Source: Casuarina equisetifolia (lineage: Eukaryota > Streptophyta > Magnoliopsida > Fagales > Casuarinaceae). Taken from it: DNA of 64,000 bases. Positions 54,901-64,000 of the stretch are shown here, piece by piece. The translations under genes and the position numbers were made by a program. Location: assembly GCA_028551475.1 (NCBI GenBank), contig CM052358.1, positions 7,981,938 to 8,045,937 of the forward strand, given 5' to 3'. Below the pieces are notes generated by a model, which worked only from the letters and a program-made list of their open reading frames with translations, made no database searches and had not been told where the DNA came from. How positions within the stretch are numbered: position 1 is the stretch's first letter; each line of letters opens with the position of its first letter.

Positions 54901-57139
54901 GGCCTTACATTGAAAGTGAGAGGATATTTAATAGTGGGCAGGTAAATTAAATAAATTTTTTATAAACAAAAATTACAAATAGTATCAATGTTCAATGCAT
55001 AATAAATCAAAAAGAAATTGGAAAACACCATTCACAAAAAAATGTTAAACAACTATGAATTTGATTGATTTGATGTTTATGCAAATTTAGTAGCTTAAAT
55101 ACATATCTTTTCCTTACCTTTAATTTATTTATTATGTGTTTAACAAATATTATTTTTTATTTATTTTCAAAGACCAAAATAGCCACATGAGCACCACCAC
55201 CACATATACAGGGTTTTAGTAAGGATAAAGGTGTAGTATCTACAACCATATCGGTAAGCTCTTGCTTTTACTAAAACTCTTAATACTATTTGTAAATCTT
55301 ACCATAAATTGGACGACAATAAACTAATCCAATCATTATGCTTCTTTGACTATCTTAATTAATACTTAAATTGATTTGATTTGGTTTAAGTGAAGGTCGA
55401 GAGCAATGATGTAATCTTTTGATTAATTTTATTATTATTTATATGAATTTCTAACATATTTTCTAGAAATTCTAGTTTTAACTTTACCTATTTTTAACTT
55501 TTTATTATATGAATAATCTATTTGTACCGATTTGATCATAAATGACTAGAAATGCTGATGTGCTCTAATCAACACTTTTTTTGCTTTTGTGTTTATTGAG
55601 TTGTAACATTTGAGCTCCAAATTTTAATGATATTATTTTCTATTTTTTTCCTTTTATTCTTTAAATTTGCACTAATTTGACCAAAAATGGTTGAAAATGT
55701 TTATATGCTCTAACCAATGCTTTTTTCGCTTTTGTGTTTACAAGTTGTAACATTTGAGCTCCAAATTTCAACTTAAGAATGATCTGATTCTCTGTTTTTC
55801 ACTTTGTGTTCTTTGCATCTATATTTGTCGCAATAAACTTCTAAATTTTAATTTGAGAATGCTTTGCTTATGTTTTTTCACATATTATCAAGTGTCCAAA
55901 GGCTGAGCCACTTCTTTTTGATTTTTTTTTAAATGCCAATGTACTCTAACTGACACTTTTTTGCTTTGAGTTGTAAAGTTTGAGCTCTAAATTTTAAGAG
56001 GAGAATTAAAACATTGAGTTTTCTTTTTCCAATTTTTCTAACTTTTTTGATTCTGCATTTTTATACCATGCAATTCTAGTTCAACATTAGTGTGATTTTA
56101 GATTTGCTTAGTATTTCCAAATGAAATCTAACTTACCAATTTGCTTCAGATTCATTCTTTAAATTTTTTTTGCAACTACATAAATGAAGATTAGTACAGT
56201 CCAACTTTACTATGCTTTAGCAAAAGTGATTAAAACTATGAATTTATTAATTCTTCTGACTGTTATGCATTCACTTTGTTTACTTGGTACTTAAATCTTT
56301 ACTTGGTACATTAACTTAAGTCTTTACTTGGTTAAGAATTGTTTACTTGGTACTTAAATCTACTCTTCATTTAAATCTTTACTTGGTATTTTAATTTTTT
56401 TATTACGCATTAAATAATATGTTTTCTTTTGAAGTGCAAGATTTAATGGCATAAATCTTTATATTAATTCTTTTAATGTTTTATGGTTTCCCTTTGATTT
56501 ATTGTACATCAAACATCGATATTGTTTATAAGTTTCATTATAAAATTTACTTAATTTAAAATTTTAAATTAAATAAATTAAACATTTAATTAAATTAAGT
56601 AAATGTTCAATAGACAAAAATTATAAACAAGATTGATGTTCGATGTATAGTAAATCAAAGGGAAACTGGAAAACACCATTTATGACAAAATGCTAAACAA
56701 CTATGAATCTGACTAAATTGATGTTTATAAAAATTTAGTAGCTCAAATATCATAATACTTTTTTATTTTCTTACAATAATGTTTGAAATTTTTTTTAGAT
56801 TACAAGTTAACTTTCTATACGAAGTTTCAAAAGAAAAAAAATCATTATAAATATGCATTATGTGATTGAAATTCGCATTTGGCATTGAAAGTATGCTGAG
56901 AACTTTTTGGGTAGCAATAAAATCTTTTGCGCTAATGTAATGATGTTCCTCATTTCGTAATCTTTTAATACTTTAATTTTTTCTTTTTTCATCCTTTATC
57001 TTGTGGGTTCCACTTTTAGGCAGCAATTATGAACAAATTCTTTTTAGTAATTTTTCAAATTTACAATAATGGTTGCTCATCTTTTCTATGGCTATATTTT
57101 TAAGGTGACACGCTAATATTAAATAAGTAAACAAAATAA

Positions 57140-58730
57140 TTGTTATGGACTCAACCACTTAGTTGAAGGAAAAACTCCTTGTTCGGGAAGGGTTACAAAT
57201 GCAGTACAAAGTTGATTGAAAAGCAGGTTTGTACCTTGTCATATTGAAGGAATGATTTGGGCCTTCCAAACGAGGCCCACCTTGGGAGATTCTAGGTTTA
57301 GAAGTTCCATGAGGTATGGAAGTTCGGAAATATGCGGTGGGAAGGGTGAAATCAAAGGTATTTGGATCAACGGCATAAGCACGGGGCACTAATACATGAA
57401 AGAAAATAAAAAAATAGAAAAACTAATTTACATTAAAGAAAACATAAATAAAATAATTTAAGAAACCATGATCTCAGGCCAAAAGGCCCTGAAGTGTTTT
57501 ACATAAGACTCTCTTGCTTGCTTTTTTTTCTAATGAATGACCAAAAGGTTACAATTTATAGAAGAAAACAGAATAAGTAGTTGGCTTCATAAATTCTAAT
57601 TCTAACTAACACTGGACCGGCTGCATGTTATTTTCTAATATAATTTATGCGCTTGATATCTAGATGACTTTAATCATATAAGGGAAACTTTGTTGGTTTT
57701 GCCTTTGTGTAAGCTTGAGATAGCTGTAGTCAACATTCTGGTAGCCATTCTTTCAACTTGCTTGAATTCAGTGGGTCATGACATCAAAACTGTCGGTGAG
57801 AACATACTAGATGCAGTCCGTCTCACCAAGAGTAGGGAGGAAACATTGCTTAAGACGAGGGATCCCAATAAACTAAGCTCACTATAAGCTAACTAACACT
57901 GGACCGGCTGCATGTTATTTTCTAATATAATTGTTACGAAGTCTTGAAAACCCGTTCTTTTGTAATGGGCATAGATGAAAGAAATTGGCGTTGTAATCTT
58001 AGTGTAGTTTCTTTCTTTTGATGATTATTATTTATCTTTTAAATTAATAAATAATGCATAATATATTTAAAATTTGTTTTATCTAACCTGCTACAAACAT
58101 CTCTATCATATTAGACCTCAAATTTTTTAGATAGACATTAATCAATGTTCCTATACCCTGTTGTTGATACCTCGTAAATTGAAGTGTGTGATTTGCTTCA
58201 ATTGTACGTATGACTTGATTTCATAGTTGTTGCATTATCAAAGCTACATAATAAAAATTGCATTGCTAGTTCGCTTCCATGGGAGTTTCAAGAATCTGAT
58301 TCTCTCCACTATCAACATTTATGCTTGCAATGCTGGTTCACGTATATGGGAGTTTCAAGAATCTGATTTTCCCCACTGTCAACATTTATGCTTGTATCCA
58401 TATCTAAAGACCTTTCCCGTTGAGTTACATGATCGGATTCTTTTCACCTTTGATCTTCTCACGAAGCATAACTGCCTTTCTTTATATTCATTTCCATTTT
58501 ATAGTCTACAAGCGTGCAATGAAAATATATGGTGCCCTCATATTTCTAACAAAAGTATGTTCTCCTGAAGTTTTGTTTCCATGTAGAAAACTCGCAGGTA
58601 TTGGTAGAAATGCTCTTTCAGCAAATTCTACTGGAAAAGAATATTTACAGAACTATATGCCACGAGTCCACTAAGTGACCATGTTGCTCAGCGCAACTCC
58701 AGAATCATACACGTTAAAAGAATAACGTGT
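57140..58730 (+). repeat. Family B repeat, copy 5
   Basis: 57140-58330 aligns with 44490-45700, including the minus-strand LTR-like piece at 57397-57898. A short segment with TTTCAAGAATCTGATT and ATTTATGCTTG is then duplicated (58280-58400), and the tail is type 2, as at 9945-10455 and 15310-15760, not type 1. ORFs here are not conserved among copies. Confidence 0.72.
57397..57898 (-). mobile_element. Minus-strand copia-like LTR fragment, copy 3
   Basis: Same limits as at 33944-34460 and 44739-45247; the primer-binding site is more decayed. The block starting CTGGACCGGCTGCATG follows both possible ends (57611 and 57898). Confidence 0.45.
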
Positions 58731-59569
58731 GATTAAATGGCGGGTCTAGGAAGATTTTGAGGGCCGAGGTGCCAATTTGTGGAAGAAGATTTGTATCTTT
58801 GACCAAACTACGACCAGCAAATTTTGAGGGTCTAGACATCGTAATCCACTTGATTTCATGCTGTTCAAAGCAATGATGGTAGTCGTATACTCTGCATGTT
58901 GTGTTTTCTAGCAGCATTAGATACACAGTGATGCTATACCATTATGAAAAGGGATTGGGATTCGTAAGGAGACTCCGCAAATTGTTTCCAAGAAGCGATT
59001 GATTAGTAGCCTCTTCATCTTTCTGTCAAAATCTGGATCACAGGTGTAAGTCAGGGCACTGCTTTTCCACTAAGGGATTGTTTTCTCTGCCGATGTGATA
59101 TTTGAGGCTCTGTGAAGCAACCAACAAGCCCTGCTACCGTACAATCCCTGACCCTTCGCTGTCGAGAAAACTCATTAGCAAGTGATCCTGAGGAATATTA
59201 ACTTGAATCGGGTTTGGCTATACATCTTAATTGAGACTCGGGAACTTGGGGCCGAGGAGGTTGAAAGATAAGTTTCGAGCGATGGGTGCTGCCAAGATTC
59301 ATCAAAAATAGAAATTATTTCACTTTCATTCTCCCTTCTCTTTACTATTTTACCCAGGCCAGTTTTCCAATGCACTTCCATTTTTAAGATTGGAATATCC
59401 AGGCCAGTTTTCCAATGCACTTCCATTTTTCACCGACTCAGTCGCCCAGGCTTTTGAAGCGGCCGAGCGGATCTATCCTCTGCCCCAGGAATGGGATGGC
59501 TGAGAGGGTACGGCTTCACGAGGACATGAAAGCTTAGATGGGTTAACAGTAGGTGCCACCGCTATACGG
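58731..59569. other. Stretch with GC-richer patches, no recognisable gene
   Basis: A minus-strand ORF (58714-58926) reads QHEIKWITMSRPSKFAGRSL and looks protein-like, but I cannot place it. A perfect 32-base direct repeat lies at 59354-59385 and 59399-59430. Otherwise nothing stands out. Confidence 0.35.
59354..59430. repeat. Perfect 32-base direct repeat
   Basis: 59354-59385 and 59399-59430 are identical, beginning CCAGGCCAGTTTTCC, separated by 13 bases. This is a recent duplication or a replication slip. Confidence 0.9.
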
Positions 59570-61686
59570 CAGTTTATTAATGTGCTTTGTGAGTGTTACA
59601 TTTATAGGTCTCCAGGCTTTTTCGTTACAAGCCTCTTCCTCTAAATTATATATATTCTTTCAACTAATACAACTCATCAAAAAGTATTCTCCATTTATTG
59701 AAAAAGAAGAATACACTAAAACTAAGAATTTAAAATTCAGTTAAATTCACAACACACTTGTGTTGGACTAACCCTTAGCATAATATAGCTGGTTTGAATT
59801 CCCAACATAACTGGATTGTGACTATTTCAAATCCAAATCTATTTTATCTCTCCTTATCATGATCATTTCAAAATTCAAAACCTATTAGGTTAAGTGTTAG
59901 AGTATTTAATAAATTGCAAGAGGATAATAAGGCATTGTGTTTCCTTAAGAGGGTAAAACTTAAGCTATAACATCCATTATCGAAAAAGCTTTAAGTTTCA
60001 ATATTGTAAGTTTTGCATGTGACTTTTCTATTGCAAAGATTTCTTGTGAAAAATTAGCTCTTAATCAAGTTATATTTTACTACACAATATTCACTTTGTT
60101 GTTAAGAGCACATCCATAATTTCTTAGGTGTGATGCTTCTATCAAACAAGGCCTATAAACTAGACTTTTTCCCCTCAAAGTTGACCACCAAGTGGTTTAT
60201 GCCTTTTAATCTTCTTCCTTTTCCTCTCTCACATTGAACTTTTATGTTACTTTCTTTGATAAAAACCATGAGAGTGTACTATATGTAGTCAACAATTTTA
60301 GTATGAGGTTTTATGATTTGGGACTTGTACTTTAGAAGAGCTTTTTTTTTTCCTATCATGTTTTATATTAATTTTAATTCATACTTTGGATGACATATGT
60401 TTTCTTTGTAATTTCTTTATTATCTTTTTAAAAAACAACTTTCAAATGAGATTGTTTTACAATTGTGTTTGTGTTTCTTTTTCAAGTTCATAATTGCTCC
60501 TTGTGGTTTTTTGCTTCCTAAAGCCACATAATTATATGCTTTTCAATGAATGCAAAATGGTTGTTCTTCTTCTAGGCCATTCTTTTTTCTTTTTCTCTTT
60601 TTTGTAAATCAATTAATGCAATAACTTATTACTTTAATTTTCATGTCATTCATTTTGTGCAATAGATTATTTGTTTTTCTTTCATTTAATGTTCTCATAT
60701 ACCAATATGATTCCAACCTCATTATAGAATGGGTGAATCACAAGTCTGTAATGGAATCCAAGGAAGAACAAATACAACATTTGCAAGCTCATTTTGTCCT
60801 TGCCCTTTCATTATATCATTAACTTGTATTTATCTTGGAAGAAAGGTGAACTTTTTTCGATGTATCAAATTGGTGTTAGTACAAAGAAAGCATTCTTGAG
60901 ATGACCAACAAAGACACGTACGTTTATTCTCATGGATGGTATGTTTTGGTTGATCAAAATTCCAATGATTGTTATCTTTTCAATCTCATCTCATTCGAAA
61001 AGATTCAACTATTATCAATGGAAACCTTTGATTACTATCTTTGCATTCTATTATCATCTTCAAGTGATATTGCATGTCATATCTCGTTCATCAAATCCAA
61101 TATCAACTCTTTTTTATTTTGTAAACTAAGTAATTTGAATTTATCAAACAAATGATTGAAAATGCTAATAACTCAAAAATAATGATGGTAATTGTGGTTG
61201 GTGGAACTATTTATTACTTGATATATCGGAAAAATTCTAGTGCATGAGTGTATATGTTATGTATAGTTCTATTTATATGTTCAAAGGTTTAATTTACATA
61301 TGTGACAACAAAGCAACTATTCCTACAAGAGGCACTAGATATTTCAAGATTTTGGCCACATCTTATTGAGGGTTATGCTCAAATCTTTTTGGTGCTCAAG
61401 GTAACTATGGCAAATGGTCTTTATCAACCTCTCAAATTCATAGTTTTGCAATGGATTCTTCTAAAAAGCGGTAACTGAAGTTAAAAAGTCTTGGAGATTG
61501 AAACATTTTTCTATTTAGCATAAGTAGCATGATTTGTTTAGCAATAGATCTCAAAGTTCAACTAGATTTGATATACTACATGTTGTACCACAATAGACAC
61601 CTTTATGTGTTGGACTTTAGAAATCATATTGTTACAATGTAAAAGACTTTATCCTATTGTAAGCAATAGTTGGAAACTAGATTGGA
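59570..61686 (+). repeat. Family A repeat, copy 5
   Basis: Aligns with 11430-13513: leader, donor-like AAAGTTGACCACCAAGTGG, AT-rich intron-like stretch and DUF295 coding remnant. The quinone reductase exon is absent; only short traces of its flank are seen near 59630. The alignment stops within GGAAACTAGATTGGA, at about 61686. Confidence 0.7.
60751..61686 (+). pseudogene. DUF295 (KIB1-type) F-box family protein, decayed copy 2
   Basis: Starts with the same ATGGAATCCAAGGAAG as copy 1. Visible blocks are HGWYVLVDQNSNDCYLFN, ISFEKIQLL, YYLCILLSSSSDIACHISF and, late, SLGD-like and CPIVSNSWKLD. Stops and frameshifts are frequent (for example after LALSLYH). The first 84 codons from 60901 remain open and are better preserved than in copy 1. 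No F-box is visible. The last codons before the normal stop are replaced by receptor-like protein sequence. Confidence 0.75.
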
Positions 61687-63081
61687 TTTTCCCATGAATA
61701 ATTTTTGGTCTACCATACCATATACCATTAGTAAGCACCTTGACCTCACTTTTTTCTTCTCTCTTTCAAATAATAGATTATATGGGCATATTCCTAAATC
61801 ACTATGCAATACTTCATTTCTTGGGATTCTAGATCTTTTTAATAATTTCTTTGGTGGTTTGATTCCCGGATACATAATTGAGATTAATCCTTCAGTGTTG
61901 AATTTAAAGGGAAACAAATTCTTTAGGTTAATTCCCAATTACTTTCTTGATGGTTGTTCCTTAAAAGTATTAGACCTTAACAGAAATCAAATGGAAGGAC
62001 AATTACCAAACTCTTTGGTCAATTGCACAAAATTGCAATTTTTGAATTTTGGGAATAATTAGATAAAAGATATCTTCCCATGTTACCTAAGAAATGCATC
62101 CATGTTGTTTGTCCTTGTTTTATAGTCTAACAACTTTTATGGGAACATGTTTTGTTTAGAGCCTAATGCCACCTGACTGATACTTCAAATTATAGATAGA
62201 GCTTTAAACAAATTTATTGGTTGACTTTCAATAGGTTCTAATTAGAAGGCAATGATGGTTGATGAAAATGTTGCTCATAAGAAGCCTTCTTATCTTTCTT
62301 TTGGCCTTACAACTTCCGCTCTAGGCCTATGGATTACACCTTACATTCTAGGCCTAAAGATTATTGATAAAGGGTTAGATATGGAGCTCAAGAAGATTTT
62401 AACTAGTTTCACATTGTTTGGCTTTTCATGTAATAACCTTGATGGACTTATTCTTCAAGAAGTAGGAGAACTTAAGTTCCTACGTGCCCTTAACTTGTCA
62501 CATAATGAATTTACATGCCAAATCACGCCATCCTTGGAAAAATTGAGTGATCTTGAGTCATTGGACCTATCAGGCAATATGCTAATTGGTGTGATTCCTT
62601 CACAACTTGTTGATAGTCTTCATTTCCTAACAGTTTTTAACCTCTCATTTAATCTATTGGTGGGATGGATTCCATCGGCCAAGCAATTTGCAACATTTTC
62701 AAAAACTTCGTTTTGAAGGAAACAAAGGCTTATGTGGCATTTCTTTGAAAGTAGATTGTCACCCTAACACGTTACACCAATAGCAGCACCAAAGTCTCAA
62801 GATACAGCTTTAAAATCACTAGTTAGATTTGATCAAATGTTATTTTTGTTGGACTTGATTTTCTGGCAGAGTAGCTTGGAATTTTTTCCTTCTAATGTTT
62901 TAGGAGACAAGAAGTCGACAATGCAATGAATGTGTTAACATAATTCTTGAAGTGGTTCCCATGATGGGATTGTCTTTGTTAAGCTAAATAAATGTGATGG
63001 TTGATGTAGGTAGAGATAAGGAAAAGAAAAGACTATGATGATAAAGATGAAATGGAAGATGAAAAATTTCAAGGAAAATAG
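61687..63081 (+). pseudogene. Receptor-like protein (LRR, RLP12/Cf-9 type), C-terminal half
   Basis: The plus strand encodes the later leucine-rich repeats of a cell-surface receptor-like protein, the class that senses pathogens or development peptides without a kinase domain. Repeats are visible from 61690 (LSNNRLYGHIPKSLCNTSF, LDLNRNQMEGQLPNSLVNC), then the island region (KAMMVDENV, KGLDMELKKIL), then LNLSHNEFTCQITPSLEKL, LESLDLSGNMLIGVIPSQL, NLSFNLLVGWIPSAKQFATF and the cap motif NKGLCGISL (about 62718-62750). The membrane segment is not readable, but an acidic tail remnant (YDDKDEMEDEKFQGK) ends in TAG at 63079-63081. Stops occur after FGNN, in the VL-SNNF segment and in the island, with a frameshift at the cap motif. 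The N-terminal half is missing because of the fusion at 61686. Confidence 0.85.
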
Positions 63082-64000
63082 TGTTTTTTTTTTTAAAACA
63101 TGTTTTGTTCAATAAGAGCATTAGCCATGACTCCTTTTTCACATGATCATCTTCTACGTGGTTTCATTTATAAAAGATTTGGACTTCTTTTCTACATTAA
63201 GAGATGCAAGATTGTCGGCTTAAGAGGGGTCAGTTGTGAGCATAAGCTGAACAAGTAATTGGGAAGCCTTTTGGATTACAAGTTTCTCCTTTTTGTCTAA
63301 TATCTAAACTGGGTATAATGTCCATGCTTGTCCATTGTTTAAGGTAGTTCCAACTCCATGATCTTGAGCTAAGATCCAAGTCTGACCCTAAAATCTATTG
63401 CTCGAACTGGTGTGATTCATAGCATTAACAATAAAATTGATGATATACTACCGACCTCCACCTTATGATCCAAGTCTTACCCTAAAATATTTCGTCCTTG
63501 GACACATTAATAATGGTACCTTTCATAATTCTAGTAATGTCAATAAAGTCCCTATTAACTAATATGCCCGTGGAAGAAGAACAATTTAGGTCTACAACAA
63601 TAAAAAAACATAAGATAACCAAATACATAATTATTTTATGGAGTTAACGGAATTTTAAAAATTAGTAGCTACACGTCATAAAATGAAATTAGTTCTTTCA
63701 AAAATCACTACATATAACTATTACACTTAGAGATTCAACTTGTACATTAATTTTAGCCGTTTCATTGATAATCTTAACAACATGTAGCCTATGATCTTGC
63801 AAGCGTAGAGTCGGAAAGGCTTGTTTTTTTATTTTTTTTATTTTTTTTATTTTTTCTATATTAGAATTTGGATAGTTCAATGAATAAAGATAATCTTTTT
63901 TCTTTTCAATTTTTTTTTTCTTTGGAGTGACCATTTTGGGCAGACTAATGGACCCATGCGTCATTTACACACCTTACATCAACTCTATTTGTTGAGAATC
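63082..64000. other. AT-rich stretch without a recognisable gene
   Basis: Contains a twice-occurring short block (GATCCAAGTCT.ACCCTAAAAT at about 63369 and 63468) and T-runs with single A at 63823-63860, which give rise to the lysine-rich minus-strand ORF 63698-63964. No gene or known repeat family seen. Confidence 0.45.

Larger units (their letters stand above)
53285..57130. repeat. Fold-back cluster, copy 2 (family D)
   Basis: Left to right: P5 with exon (+), a very short intron piece (to about 53540), upstream region (+), P6 without exon (+), intron piece and exon in minus orientation, P7 (-), then the long upstream region to 57130, which aligns with 42290-44480. Core inverted repeat: 53583-54215 mirrors 54785-55409 across a 569-base spacer. 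The spacer is the same sequence as 40226-40789 but lies in the opposite orientation. Confidence 0.75.

Noticed and set aside
62252-62716. 154-codon ORF as an intact short LRR protein
   Set aside because: Upstream and downstream frames continue the same receptor-like protein with stops and a frameshift, so this is only the longest surviving open piece.
1-64000. CRISPR arrays, bacterial operons, rRNA genes, organelle insertions
   Set aside because: No regularly spaced identical repeats, no ribosome-binding-site pattern, and no stretch recognisable as rRNA, plastid or mitochondrial genes.

Overview
The window looks like repeat-rich nuclear DNA of a flowering plant, probably a eudicot. It is AT-rich. 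It carries Ty1/copia LTR retrotransposon fossils, and every host gene piece I could recognise has plant relatives: a DUF295 F-box protein, an NADPH:quinone reductase, the splicing factor SLU7, a PEP-mutase/isocitrate-lyase-type enzyme, a PORR organelle RNA-binding protein, an alpha/beta hydrolase and a receptor-like protein with leucine-rich repeats. I cannot name the species. I see no intact gene, no tRNA or rRNA gene, no CRISPR array and no clear organelle DNA. Plant genes have introns, so most coding evidence here is short exons with splice sites rather than long ORFs. Host genes are named from remembered family sequences, not from a database search.

Layout. 0-8.6 kb: the 3' part of one copia fossil, then a lysine-coding minisatellite that a second copia fossil splits exactly (199-bp LTRs, 5-bp target duplication). 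9-16.9 kb: two patches of an AT-rich imperfect repeat and pieces of two dispersed repeat families. One piece carries an NADPH:quinone reductase exon on the minus strand beside a decayed DUF295 F-box gene on the plus strand. 16.9-18.1 kb: an intronless SLU7 copy. 18.6-24.1 kb: three exons of a PEP-mutase/isocitrate-lyase-type gene (minus). 24.8-25.3 kb: a PORR-domain fragment (minus). 26-31.8 kb: a decayed plus-strand gene of at least five exons that I cannot name. 46.7-49.7 kb: unique DNA with an alpha/beta hydrolase fragment. 59.6-63.1 kb: a DUF295 fragment joined end to end with a receptor-like protein fragment.

Most of 32.6-58.7 kb is made of four building blocks used repeatedly. Family A is the quinone-reductase/DUF295 5' region (five copies in the window). 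Family B holds a minus-strand copia-like leader and LTR fragment. Family C is a copia gag-protease fossil that sits inside family A. Family D is a fold-back unit that repeats a promoter, a first exon and the start of an intron in both orientations. The order A-C-D-B occurs twice (about 35.9-46.7 and 49.7-58.7 kb), so a nested composite was duplicated as a whole and then rearranged.

The most unusual feature is in family D. A spacer of about 565 bp carrying exon 1 and the intron start lies between inverted repeats that contain convergent promoters. The spacer is in one orientation at 40.2-40.8 kb and in the opposite orientation at 54.2-54.8 kb. This is the pattern expected if inverted repeats let the spacer flip, although whole-unit reinsertion cannot be excluded. 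Nothing in the sequence shows that any of these units is active.
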